Assembly (NCBI RefSeq): GCF_021412565.1
Contig: NZ_JAKCLJ010000003.1
Coordinates: 186,001 to 250,000 of the forward strand
Origin: Shewanella sp. AS1
GTDB taxonomy: Bacteria > Pseudomonadota > Gammaproteobacteria > Enterobacterales > Shewanellaceae
Direction: 5' to 3'
Length of the DNA: 64,000 nucleotides
Part shown: positions 55,131 through 63,662 of the stretch, piece by piece
Layout: each line of letters begins with the position of its first letter
Position numbering within the stretch: position 1 is the stretch's first letter
Translations under genes and position numbers: made by a program
The notes under the pieces: model-generated
The model's database searches: none
Seen by the model: only the letters and a program-made list of their open reading frames with translations
What the model was told of the DNA's origin: nothing

Positions 55131-55285
55131 AAGCTGGATCTTTTAACCACTGGCGTTAGTTTAAATCAGTATCACTAATTTGCCTTAAACCTAAGAGAGT
55201 ATGCAATTGAATTTATAAAAGATTACATTTGTACCTGTCTCCAGCCTTGAGGGCATGCAGGCGAAATTAATGAGAAAGCCAAAAA

Positions 55286-55308
55286 AAAAGTGCGATAAAC
55301 GCACTTTT
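55286..55308 (-). terminator. Terminator below the 135-residue protein gene
   Basis: The 9-bp stem AAAAGTGCG / CGCACTTTT has a 5-base loop and is followed on the minus strand by a T-run of nine. Confidence 0.8.
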
Positions 55309-55326
55309 CAGGAAGAAAACACTAAC

Positions 55327-55734
55327 TTACATGGTTGCCATTATCCAGTAATCCAGCCGCTGCTGAGGGTTAGCCAGCAACTCCTGACAGGGCTGCTTGT
55401 AGCGCCCCATCAAGGCTCCGAGGTTTTTATTACTGGGTAAGCTAGCTTGCTGTTCGGCGATCGTCTTATCGAGTAGCGCATCAACTTCAGCCTCAGTCTG
55501 ATACTGTTTAGCCAATTTGACGGCATCAAGCTCAGACTGTTTCAAACGTTCACCTACCGCCTTCATCTGCGGGGCATTCATCTGGCTGATGGCACCCGAT
55601 GCAATATGATAATAAGCGGCGCACTGCAACACCTCTTTGTTAAAGGCGACTTCGGCTTCCGATGCCGCCATCACATTCCCAGCTATACCGGCGACAGCCA
55701 GGATGAATATGTTCAAACCCTGTTTTAAATCCAT
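55327..55734 (-). CDS. Small periplasmic protein, unknown
   Basis: 135 residues with a signal peptide (1-24, ending VMA-A). The rest is helical with two cysteines (LQCAAYY and KQPCQELL) that could form a disulfide. The CAAYY...A..Q......GE and CQ.LL pattern resembles other small helical periplasmic proteins of marine Gammaproteobacteria, but no family is certain. Single gene with its own terminator. Confidence 0.6.
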   Translation of the reverse strand: MDLKQGLNIFILAVAGIAGNVMAASEAEVAFNKEVLQCAAYYHIASGAISQMNAPQMKAVGERLKQSELDAVKLAKQYQTEAEVDALLDKTIAEQQASLPSNKNLGALMGRYKQPCQELLANPQQRLDYWIMATM

Positions 55735-55785
55735 CTCTATTTCCCAACCTTGTTGATTATCCTTCTTATTTAGCTTTAACCACTT

Positions 55786-56250
55786 CTACTTTAGATGCCG
55801 CTTAATATCAAGGTTGTAACTGAAAAAGTCTTCTTTTAACTCAAAACCTAAAGAATGATACAGAGCTCGAGCGTGCTGATGTTCCCGTCTGGCAGTCACC
55901 GACATACTCTCTATCTGTTTGGCTTTAGCGTAGTCGATGGCACAATTGACCAGCCGCCGACCAAGCCCCACACAACGAGCATGCTGAGTCACATAGAGAT
56001 CGCTTAAGGTCAAGGTGGGTTGCGCAGAGATGGAGTCAAATGTTGGATAGAGCTGACAAAAGCCCAATCCCATTCCTCGGATATCCTGGGCAAGAAAAAT
56101 AACAGCATCTTGGTTGCTAAGCCGCGCCAAAATAAACTTGGTCGCTAGGGGAAGATCATGGGGCTGCCCATAAAACTGCCTGTGCTCATCAAAGAGTTGA
56201 GCCACAAGCTGCACATCTTCTGTGGTTGCTCTTTTTATCTCACCTGACAT
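55786..56250 (-). CDS. GNAT acetyltransferase
   Basis: 154 residues. Acetyl-CoA motif VTQHARCVGLGRRLVNCAI (R-x-x-G-L-G), preceded by LTLSDLYV, and the closing ARALYHSLGFELKEDFFSY. A strong GGAGG lies just before the ATG at 56250, so this start is preferred over the one 16 codons upstream. The substrate is unknown. It runs just after the other acetyltransferase gene on the same strand. Confidence 0.8.
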   Translation of the reverse strand: MSGEIKRATTEDVQLVAQLFDEHRQFYGQPHDLPLATKFILARLSNQDAVIFLAQDIRGMGLGFCQLYPTFDSISAQPTLTLSDLYVTQHARCVGLGRRLVNCAIDYAKAKQIESMSVTARREHQHARALYHSLGFELKEDFFSYNLDIKRHLK

Positions 56251-56294
56251 ACCTCCTCCTTGCTCTCGCCATCTGGCCAACTCAAATTCAGCCC

Positions 56295-56900
56295 TCATTT
56301 GGGCGGTTCAAATTGGCTCATCAAATGGATCAAGTTCTGTTTCACCGCTGGCCATTCGCTGTCTATGATGGAATACACTACTGTATCTCGTATCGTGCCA
56401 TCTTTTAAAATTCTGTGATTGCGTAATACGCCATCCTGCTTCGCCCCGAGGCGAGTAATTGCCTCTCTGGATCTTTGATTATTCCAATGGGTACGAAACT
56501 CCACCGCGATAACATCCAGTACCTCAAAGGCGTATTGCAACAATAAAAATTTAGCCTCGGTGTTGATACCTGTGCGCTGGGCAGACTTTGCATACCAGGT
56601 ATGGCCTATCTCGAGTCGACGATTGGCCTGATCCCAAGCCATTAGCCTAGTAGACCCTACTATTTTGCCTGAGAATTTATCCCTTACCACAAAGGCCAAG
56701 GCTTCACCTTGCTCCTCAGCCTCTAAGGCCTTATCAACGAAGGCTTTCATCTCTTCCGGGTGGGGAGCACTGGTATACCACAGCTGCCATAACTGACCAT
56801 CACTCACGGCGATAGACAAAGCGGGTATATGTTCTCTGCCCAGTGGCTCCAGCACCACTAACTCACCGACAAGAAAACCAGATTGCGCCTCATTATTCAT
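56295..56900 (-). CDS. RimJ/RimL-type acetyltransferase
   Basis: 201 residues. It has LEPLGREHIPALSIAVSDGQLWQLWYTS near the N-terminus, the WYAKSAQRTGINTEAKFLLLQYAFEVL acetyl-CoA region, and NQRSREAITRLGAKQDGVLRNHRILKDG, typical of protein N-terminal or aminoglycoside-like acetyltransferases. Substrate unknown. Confidence 0.82.
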   Translation of the reverse strand: MNNEAQSGFLVGELVVLEPLGREHIPALSIAVSDGQLWQLWYTSAPHPEEMKAFVDKALEAEEQGEALAFVVRDKFSGKIVGSTRLMAWDQANRRLEIGHTWYAKSAQRTGINTEAKFLLLQYAFEVLDVIAVEFRTHWNNQRSREAITRLGAKQDGVLRNHRILKDGTIRDTVVYSIIDSEWPAVKQNLIHLMSQFEPPK

Positions 56901-57010
56901 AAATGGCCCTTAAGTGACAATATCGATTGAATATGAAAAATAATGAAGCCCGAATTTAACTTGGAAGTGCGACTCTCACTCTGTTGTTACTCTCAATTTA
57001 ACAGCACAGC

Positions 57011-57256
57011 TTATTTTATAAGCACCAAGGTAAACCACGCTACCAAAAAAAAAGAGTAAGTCCAAGTCTTTATTGAATATTTATAAGAGTAATGGACTTC
57101 ACCATCGGACTTTATAATCAGATTTTCCACCGCCAGATACGGCGACAACCAGTAGATAATCTCAGCAGAAGAAGTGACAGTTGTTGAAGAAGTGACAGTG
57201 CTTGAGCGGAACTCACCGCAAAAAAATGCCCGCACAATCGGCGAGCATAAAATCAC
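57011..57256 (-). CDS. Doubtful small ORF
   Basis: 81 residues with one C-terminal hydrophobic segment and an internal SSTVTSSTTVTSS stretch from a short DNA direct repeat. No ribosome site is clear. The only support is the CRP-like site about 107 bp upstream. It may be non-coding; nothing else was seen in 56901-57373. Confidence 0.2.
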   Translation of the reverse strand: MILCSPIVRAFFCGEFRSSTVTSSTTVTSSAEIIYWLSPYLAVENLIIKSDGEVHYSYKYSIKTWTYSFFLVAWFTLVLIK

Positions 57257-57362
57257 TAAGGGTGAAAACTACAGGTATAAGATCACAAGGTCTAGGGTAT
57301 CGATCTTTTTCCCTGTCTACTTTGACATTTTTTACAAAAATGTAAACACGACCAAAGTCTAG

Positions 57363-57378
57363 AGTGATTTAGATCACA
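57363..57378 (-). promoter_or_regulatory. Strong CRP-like site at the 3' end of the nitroreductase gene
   Basis: TGTGATCTAAATCACT (minus strand) matches TGTGA-N6-TCACA at 9 of 10 positions and overlaps the stop codon of the nitroreductase gene. Confidence 0.45.
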
Positions 57379-57922
57379 AGTATCTAACAAAGTTTTCAAA
57401 CGATTTTAAAGGTTTACTCTGAGCCTCTACCGCTGGCGTCCCTAGATAGAGGAAACCCACTATCTGATCTTGCAGCCCCAAACCCAGGCTCTGATGCAGA
57501 TGGCGATTAAAAGCTAAACTGCCGGTGCGCCAAATGCCGCCGAGTCCCTGAGCAAAAGCCGCCTGTTGCATCGCCATACAGGCACATCCCGCCGCAAGCT
57601 GCTGCTCAAGCGGCGGCACTTTCGGATGCTCAGTCACCTTAGCCACAACTATGATCATCATAGGCGCCCTCTTAGTCATATTGGCCACCTTACTTAACAC
57701 AGCTTCCTCGGCGCCCTCACCGCGTGTCGCATCGACAAAGGCATCGGCGAGTTTATCTAAACCATCGTCCGTTGCCACAATAAATTCCCAGGGCGATAGC
57801 CCGGCATGATCCGGCACGCGCATAGCGGCATTTAATATGGTCGTGAGTTGTTGCTCATTTGGCGCTGGAGCCACTAAACGTGGAGTCGATTGGCGGGTTA
57901 ACAGGAGTTCGATAGCGTCCAT
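57374..57922 (-). CDS. YdjA-type nitroreductase family protein
   Basis: 182 residues, FMN-binding. It opens MDAIELLLTRQSTPRLVAPAP, continues MRVPDHAGLSPWEFIVATDD and ends with a QDQIVGFLYLGTP strand, matching the short YdjA-like subgroup. It reduces nitro compounds or quinones with NAD(P)H by family; the natural substrate is unknown. The start at 57922 has AGGA upstream and gives the usual family opening; the longer frame adds 14 unconserved residues. Confidence 0.85.
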   Translation of the reverse strand: MDAIELLLTRQSTPRLVAPAPNEQQLTTILNAAMRVPDHAGLSPWEFIVATDDGLDKLADAFVDATRGEGAEEAVLSKVANMTKRAPMMIIVVAKVTEHPKVPPLEQQLAAGCACMAMQQAAFAQGLGGIWRTGSLAFNRHLHQSLGLGLQDQIVGFLYLGTPAVEAQSKPLKSFENFVRYL

Positions 57923-58057
57923 GAAATTGATCCTAAAAGATAAGTATGTAAAACAGAGTATCAAACTGCTTGATAAAATCCTAACAGGCAGAAAGAAAAG
58001 TTGGCCGACTTAAGTAGGTTTTCTCAAGTCAGGCGACAAAGTGCCAGCCGCAGCTAT

Positions 58058-59098
58058 CTACTCAGTGAGTAATGCAGCGCTGCCGTCAAAGCAGTTCAGG
58101 TAAGAGGTGAACAGAGCACTTCCCTGCTTAGACTCAACTTTTTCATCCTGGCTATAGCTCGCCATTAGCAGCGCCCAGCAGCAGGCAAAATACCAATAGA
58201 GCTCAATTGCTGCAGGAATGGCGCTTAGCGCATCTGAGGTCAATTTGGGGTGTTGATGCAGATAAGAGCGGATCAAGTAATGACGCTGAGGCGTAGACAA
58301 TCTATGGGTTGCCAGGATACTGGCAAGATCCACCAGCGGATGAGACAGACAAGCATACTCAAAATCGATACACCAGAGCTTATTGTCTGTGTAGATCAGG
58401 TTATGGGGATTAAGATCCCTGTGGCTAAATTGCGGCGCAAGCATGCAATCTTCAAGTTTCTCAAGCAGCTTTGTTACCCTGTCTTGCCGCTTAAGCAGCC
58501 GCCCATAACGTTCAGACCAGGCTTGCTTCAGACTCGGTGCTAAACTGTCTTTTTTCTTATCACAGATTTTTAGCGCCTCAAGATACTCATGCCACTGTGC
58601 ATCTATAAAATGGCTATTTTCTGGGGCGGGTAAATGACTCAGTTGCCTCAGTAGCGTCAACAACAACTCTTCGGCCTGGGGCCAGATCTCACGATAGTCG
58701 ATCAGCGGATGGGCACTGTTGGCCGTCATCAGGTGACTCCAGTCCCGCTCGCTTGCGATAAACTCACTTAAATAACAGCTGTGATCATCGGCGACATAGC
58801 GTAATCTCGGCGCCAACTGCGCCTGCTCGGCCAGACGCCAATTATTCACTTCACTTAGGCGATCACAAATACTCCCGCTTGCCTGGCTGTTGAGCCTTAA
58901 GGCAGATGGCATCTCTCCTTCGAGCAGATAGTTTTGATTACTTAAGCCTCGGGAAAGCGGAATAAGGGGCGGAGTAAGAGATAGCGCCCACTCCTGAGTA
59001 CCATCAATCTCTTTAAGCTGATTAACCAGCTCCCATTGCACCGATGCACTCAGTGGCGCTAACAAGGTCTTGAGGTCTAACTCTCCGGTATATTTCAC
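58058..59098 (-). CDS. Thiamine-kinase-like phosphotransferase
   Basis: 346 residues, APH/choline kinase fold. The catalytic loop is FSHRDLNPHNLIY (His, Asp, Asn) and the metal Asp is in LWCIDFEYA. In E. coli ThiK phosphorylates thiamine; here the last place in a TPP-riboswitch operon with a PnuT-like permease supports the same role (inference). The N-terminal lobe is longer than ThiK's, closer to choline kinases, which remain an alternative. Confidence 0.75.
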   Translation of the reverse strand: MKYTGELDLKTLLAPLSASVQWELVNQLKEIDGTQEWALSLTPPLIPLSRGLSNQNYLLEGEMPSALRLNSQASGSICDRLSEVNNWRLAEQAQLAPRLRYVADDHSCYLSEFIASERDWSHLMTANSAHPLIDYREIWPQAEELLLTLLRQLSHLPAPENSHFIDAQWHEYLEALKICDKKKDSLAPSLKQAWSERYGRLLKRQDRVTKLLEKLEDCMLAPQFSHRDLNPHNLIYTDNKLWCIDFEYACLSHPLVDLASILATHRLSTPQRHYLIRSYLHQHPKLTSDALSAIPAAIELYWYFACCWALLMASYSQDEKVESKQGSALFTSYLNCFDGSAALLTE

Positions 59099-59118
59099 TG
59101 ACAGTTACTCGCAAGCCA

Positions 59119-59787
59119 CTACTGGTAAGAGAGTTGCCTGGATGCTTCCTCTTGCCCAAGCATCTCTTGGCGCCACATCAGATAACCCGCGACCGCCATG
59201 CCGACATAGAGCACAAACAGCAAAGAGGTTAACATCAGGCCCTTGCTAAAATAGAGGTAGATAGACACCAGATCGATAACCACCCAATAGAGCCAGTTTT
59301 CCACTACTTTTTGTGCCACCAGATAGGTGGTCATCACGGCAAAACAGGTGGTTGCCGCATCCAGATAGGCAAACGACGCCTGAGTATAGTTATCCATCAC
59401 ATAGCCAAGGCCAAGAGAAACCAATGTGGTAACGCAGATGATCCAGATATGGCGAGAAGGTGACCAACTGACAATCGCTAAATTATCATCGCCCTGGCGT
59501 TTCTTATCCCTTCTGCCATGACGCCAGAGCCAGAAGCCATAGACAGCCATCGCCATGTAATAGACGTTAAGCATGGACTCCATTAACAGTGCCACTTCCC
59601 AAAACAGCACAGTATAAATAATGGTGCTGAGAAAGGCGGCTGGCCAACACCAGATATTGCCGCGCATCGCCAGCCACAGATAGGCAAGTGCCAACACCAC
59701 AGCAATCGCCTCCCATGCTGTCATATGCCCCATATCGACTAACGCATCGGAGAAGGTCGACAAGATCACATTGAAAAACTCTGTCAT
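59119..59787 (-). CDS. PnuT/PnuC-type thiamine permease
   Basis: 222 residues with seven or eight membrane helices and the family features VYGFWLWRHG and WLYWVVIDLVSIYLYFSKGL. PnuC relatives behind TPP riboswitches import thiamine (PnuT) rather than nicotinamide riboside. It lies 20 bp upstream of the kinase-like gene. Confidence 0.85.
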   Translation of the reverse strand: MTEFFNVILSTFSDALVDMGHMTAWEAIAVVLALAYLWLAMRGNIWCWPAAFLSTIIYTVLFWEVALLMESMLNVYYMAMAVYGFWLWRHGRRDKKRQGDDNLAIVSWSPSRHIWIICVTTLVSLGLGYVMDNYTQASFAYLDAATTCFAVMTTYLVAQKVVENWLYWVVIDLVSIYLYFSKGLMLTSLLFVLYVGMAVAGYLMWRQEMLGQEEASRQLSYQ

Positions 59788-59841
59788 AAACTCACTCTAA
59801 GCTTCTGGCTGTTAAAAGGTTATGGCTCTTAAAAGTTAAGG

Positions 59842-60105
59842 TTACTGGCTATGGGAGAGGTTTAGCTCGCCACCAATAAACTTAACAACAAACACCGCCT
59901 TGCCCCACTTTTCATGGGCTGCCTGCATCTCTATGGCTAGCATATTCATCACCTCGCGATAGTCACCGCAGATCTGCGTCGCCATGGCATTGGTCTTACG
60001 TTCGATATTGCTGTAACTGTCAACGCGATCGATAAACCACTGAATAGGTTCTAAATAGTTCTCTTTAAGCGGATACATGCTGATCTCAGCCGTTAATTTC
60101 ATCAT
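59842..60105 (-). CDS. Thiamine-binding protein (MTH1187/YkoF-like)
   Basis: 87 residues, cytoplasmic, ferredoxin-like. TAEISMYPL opens it and TNAMATQICGDYREVMNML is the diagnostic centre. Structures of the family bind thiamine or similar small molecules. Within this operon it may hold thiamine after import. No signal peptide. Confidence 0.75.
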   Translation of the reverse strand: MMKLTAEISMYPLKENYLEPIQWFIDRVDSYSNIERKTNAMATQICGDYREVMNMLAIEMQAAHEKWGKAVFVVKFIGGELNLSHSQ

Positions 60106-60269
60106 TTTCTTTTCCTTTACATCTTTTAGAGTTTTTCTGCATTTGTTAGCGCATTCTTCATCTATTAGAGCTTTCGTTCACTTTTAGAGCTTTCATTCAG
60201 CTTCCAAAGCTTTTATTCATCTTCCAAAAATAGTGGGCTGAGCCGACCATTCAGCCCATGACCATTAGG

Positions 60270-62405
60270 CTAGATAAATTTAATACTCAAGGTGATGCCT
60301 AACTGACGGGGATCGCCATAGCGAATATATTGCTTGTCTGCCCAGTCCAGATCCGGCTCGTTACCAAAGTAGAAACCACGTACACCGTACTTTTCGTCGA
60401 ACAAGTTGCGCCCCCAAAGGTATACAGACCAGAGTTCGGTTTCATAGCCAAGGCGCGCGTTATAGAGAGTGTAGGATTCAGATCTGGAATCGTTACTGTC
60501 TGAATAGTAGAAATCACTCTTCCCACTGCCATTGAGATTGGCAAACCAACCGGAATCGCTGCGATAAGTAACGCCAGCACTATAAGTAAGATTAGGCGAA
60601 TGAGCCAACTCGCGGCCACTGAGATCCACCAGAGAACCATACTTATCCAGATACTGATAATCGCCATAGGCGGTTTCTAACCAGCCTAAAGTGCTATAGA
60701 GCTTGAGATTATTTGTTGCATACCAGTTAGCTTCAAGCTCGGCACCATAGTTGTGTGAACTGCCCGCATTTTCGGTATAAAGAATAAACTTTTGAGGCTC
60801 AAGGGGGTTTTGCTGTGATGCTGCCACCTGTTGATCTTGTCTATCCATAAAAAACAGTGACATACGCGTGGTTATATCGCCCTCAAACCAGTTCGATTTC
60901 AATCCCAGCTCATAGTTGTATAGAGTTTCTGTTTGAAACTCCTTCTTACCACTAAGCGCTTGCGGCAAGGACATATTGAAACCACCGGCCTTATAACCAC
61001 GGGCTACACGGGCATAGGCTTGATGGCTGACATTGAGACGCTTACTCAAGGCGATATGGCCGCCCCACATGGTTTCAGCAGGCTTAAATGCATCCCCTGC
61101 ACTGTCTTTATAGTCACTGTCTCTGCGCTCTACCCGAGCCCCCAGTGACAGATCATAACCACTGCCCAAATCGCTGTCGAGCTGAGCGAAAGCGGCAAGA
61201 TTGGTGGCACTATACTGGGCAGAGAGTTCATCTATCCAGCCATTGTAATATTCACTGGTCTGGTTATCTTCATCGAGTTTCATCCCATAGATCCCAAGCA
61301 ACCAGTCTGTACTGCCGGCAAAAATGCGTCCGGCATCCTTTGAGCTTAGGCGAAACTCTTGAGACAAGGTTTGTCTTTCCCCTAACTTGTCCCAGGTATA
61401 GTCATACTCACAGGGCGTCCCCGAGCAGTCTTTACTCTGCCAATAGGCACTGTAAGCCCAGTCTCCATCATAGCCGTAATGGGTATCGGTTTGTGCCACA
61501 GAGCTTAAGGACACAAGCTCAAAACGCTCAGCCCCAGAATAGGTCAGTTTAAGTGAGCTGCCTGTGGTACGCTGCTTGTCGACACCCGGCATATCTGTCA
61601 GGGTATCAAAACCATTGTTATCTAAGGTCCAGGCATCATAGCCATTGTTAAAATCGGCATGCATCAGATTCAAATCGACAGCAAGGCTGTCACTGGCAAA
61701 CCAGCGCAATTTGACCCGCGCCATTAACTCATCACGACCATTGGTATCTTCTCTATCCAGGAAAAGATTATCGCGATAGCCGTTTTGCTCATGTTGCTGC
61801 AAAGATACCCGATACTGTAGCTTGTCACTAAGCGGACCCGAGCTGTAACCACTATAGGTGCGCAGCTGATCGTCACCCAGACTCACCTCGGCGCCATGTT
61901 CAAACACCTCTGTCGGATCGTTACTCTTAAGGTAAATCAGACCGGCTAAGGCATTTGCCCCATAACGGGTTCCCTGTGGGCCACGCAGCACTTCGACCTG
62001 CTGTAGATCGTACATGCTGGAGATCATACCTAAGCCGGAGAGATCGATATCATCGATGATAAAGCCCACAGATGAGTTGGGTGCGCCTTGATACTCCTCC
62101 TGCTCACCCACGCCGCGGATCTGGAAATATTTAGCCCTCGAACTACCACCAGACCAGTTAAAGTTGGCAATGGAGTTGAGCAGATCCTCAAAATGCCCGG
62201 CGCCTTCATCCTGGATCTGCTGCTGATCGATAACGCTGATACTCGAGGGCATCTTATCGACTGCAGATTGACGAAAATCGGATGTCACCACCATGACTTC
62301 CATTTTGTCATCAGTCACGGGGGTATCATCGGCATGTAAGCTGAGAGTGGGAAACGCGGCGCAGACGGCCAAAGCAATTGGAGATAGGGATAATGTTATT
62401 TTCAT
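60270..62405 (-). CDS. TonB-dependent receptor, probably for thiamine
   Basis: 711 residues. It has a signal peptide (1-25), a plug domain (about 45-155, with SISVIDQQQIQDEGAGHFEDLL and a VEVLRGPQGTRYGANALAG end) and a 22-strand barrel ending in a terminal aromatic (ITLSIKFI). A TPP riboswitch in its leader marks the substrate as thiamine or a precursor, as predicted for Shewanella receptors with this leader. First gene of the salvage operon. Confidence 0.9.
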   Translation of the reverse strand: MKITLSLSPIALAVCAAFPTLSLHADDTPVTDDKMEVMVVTSDFRQSAVDKMPSSISVIDQQQIQDEGAGHFEDLLNSIANFNWSGGSSRAKYFQIRGVGEQEEYQGAPNSSVGFIIDDIDLSGLGMISSMYDLQQVEVLRGPQGTRYGANALAGLIYLKSNDPTEVFEHGAEVSLGDDQLRTYSGYSSGPLSDKLQYRVSLQQHEQNGYRDNLFLDREDTNGRDELMARVKLRWFASDSLAVDLNLMHADFNNGYDAWTLDNNGFDTLTDMPGVDKQRTTGSSLKLTYSGAERFELVSLSSVAQTDTHYGYDGDWAYSAYWQSKDCSGTPCEYDYTWDKLGERQTLSQEFRLSSKDAGRIFAGSTDWLLGIYGMKLDEDNQTSEYYNGWIDELSAQYSATNLAAFAQLDSDLGSGYDLSLGARVERRDSDYKDSAGDAFKPAETMWGGHIALSKRLNVSHQAYARVARGYKAGGFNMSLPQALSGKKEFQTETLYNYELGLKSNWFEGDITTRMSLFFMDRQDQQVAASQQNPLEPQKFILYTENAGSSHNYGAELEANWYATNNLKLYSTLGWLETAYGDYQYLDKYGSLVDLSGRELAHSPNLTYSAGVTYRSDSGWFANLNGSGKSDFYYSDSNDSRSESYTLYNARLGYETELWSVYLWGRNLFDEKYGVRGFYFGNEPDLDWADKQYIRYGDPRQLGITLSIKFI

Positions 62406-62407
62406 AG

Positions 62408-62431
62408 GACCTCAAATTAATTTTTGAGATC
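62408..62431 (-). promoter_or_regulatory. SD-sequestering hairpin of the TonB receptor gene
   Basis: The minus-strand arms GATCTCAAA and TTTGAGGTC pair over 9 bp with one wobble around AATTAA. The second arm contains the GAGG ribosome site of the receptor gene, ending 3 bases before the ATG. It fits a translational expression platform for the riboswitch above. Confidence 0.65.
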
Positions 62432-62492
62432 CGGCACTTAAAAAGCGAGAACGACTGCACAGTCAAATAGTGATGTTCAATTTGTGTGGCCC

Positions 62493-62603
62493 ATTCCTAC
62501 GCCGGTATTAGCCGGATCAGGTTCTAAGGGTTCGTCATATGACATCTCAGTGAGCTCGCTATTCATTAAATAAAACAACGGCTAACACCCCTTGGCAAGG
62601 GCG
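62493..62603 (-). promoter_or_regulatory. TPP riboswitch (THI element)
   Basis: Minus-strand blocks in the right order: GGGGTG (62586-62591), CTGAGA (62545-62550), ACCCTTAGAACCTGATC and GGCTAATACCGGCGTAGG. These are the conserved aptamer core. It controls the thiamine operon. Confidence 0.95.
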
Positions 62604-62704
62604 AGTATACACCAAACTCACAATTTGTTGACAACTTAAATATATTTTTTATGTAAGAGAATAAATAACCAGCAAAATAAACGGCTTAACATTGAATAGG
62701 ATAT

Positions 62705-62740
62705 AAAAAAACCCGACATCATTTTTAGATATCGGATTTA
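62705..62740 (-). terminator. Terminator below the YcfL-like gene
   Basis: The imperfect stem ATCCGATATC / GATGTCGGGT on the minus strand is followed by seven T, 52 bp after the stop. Confidence 0.65.
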
Positions 62741-62791
62741 TTATCAGTTGGTTATATAAGGTATCGAGTGAGAAAACAATTTTTCAGCAAA

Positions 62792-63178
62792 TTAATTGGA
62801 GATCGCCTCTCGAATATAGAGCTCACAACGTACGGCAGTCCCTGTGGGTGAAACCGCACTCACCTGCTTTTGCTGCTTACCGTGTAGCTTCACGGGTTTC
62901 CAGCTCATGCCATCATCCTCCAGGGTTAAGCCATTGATGTCATACCAGGTAAATTTGTACTGAATATGCACATCACTGCGCTTTTGATTGGCTAGGGTTC
63001 CCGCACAGATCAGATTCTCGGCCTCACCTTGAGTAAAGACACGCCCGACAGTCACATCACCATTAAATGCGCTGTTATCGATACGCCCTTCACCGGTTGA
63101 ACTTGCCATAACACCAGAGGTATTTTGCGCACATGCCGTTAATCCAAACAGGAACAGCAACACAGCTATTTTTCTCAT
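62792..63178 (-). CDS. YcfL-family lipoprotein
   Basis: 128 residues. It has a signal and lipobox (GLTA-C) and then a body with VQYKFTWYDINGLTLEDDGMSWKPV (HIQYKFTWYD in the sequence), the DUF1425/YcfL core. The start at 63178 has AAGGAG upstream; a longer frame adds 11 poor residues. Function unknown; in E. coli ycfL neighbours the thiamine kinase and LpoB genes, so its nearness here to a thiamine operon may reflect old gene order. Confidence 0.8.
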   Translation of the reverse strand: MRKIAVLLFLFGLTACAQNTSGVMASSTGEGRIDNSAFNGDVTVGRVFTQGEAENLICAGTLANQKRSDVHIQYKFTWYDINGLTLEDDGMSWKPVKLHGKQQKQVSAVSPTGTAVRCELYIREAISN

Positions 63179-63203
63179 ACAGGCACTCCTTTTACCATTA
63201 AAA

Positions 63204-63662
63204 TCACTCAATCAAAAAATGGGCTCTTGCAGTCGCGATCAAGGACTTACGATTCGTCTGCCAACAGTTAATGTTCACGTTCGCCACTCGGCGCCCCTGG
63301 CGGGTAATTTTGCACTCGGCGAAACTGTCTCTATGGTAACCCGCTCTGAGGTAATCAATCGAAAAGTCGACAATCTTGGGCACTTTAGTGGTTTGCATAA
63401 ATACCATTAATTGCACAATTGCCGACATCTCCATAAAACCTGCAATCACCCCCCCATGGATAGCTGGCAAGGTTGGATTACCGATATTTTCATCTTTGGC
63501 CGGTAACTGAAACACCAACTCATCACCAAAGCGAACAACTTGCATCCCTATAAACTTAGCATAAGGCACATGCTCTAACAGGTGACTGAAATCGTTTAAT
63601 TCTGTGGCTTTCTTCAGGATCTCTTTGACGTTCATCGCATTCGCTTGTTGTTCTTGACTCAT
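63204..63662 (-). CDS. PaaI-type hotdog thioesterase
   Basis: 152 residues with the hotdog helix motif NPTLPAIHGGVIAGFMEMSA and a central DFSIDYLRAG strand. It hydrolyses an acyl-CoA; substrate unknown. It overlaps the next gene by 4 bp and together they form a two-thioesterase pair. Confidence 0.85.
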   Translation of the reverse strand: MSQEQQANAMNVKEILKKATELNDFSHLLEHVPYAKFIGMQVVRFGDELVFQLPAKDENIGNPTLPAIHGGVIAGFMEMSAIVQLMVFMQTTKVPKIVDFSIDYLRAGYHRDSFAECKITRQGRRVANVNINCWQTNRKSLIATARAHFLIE

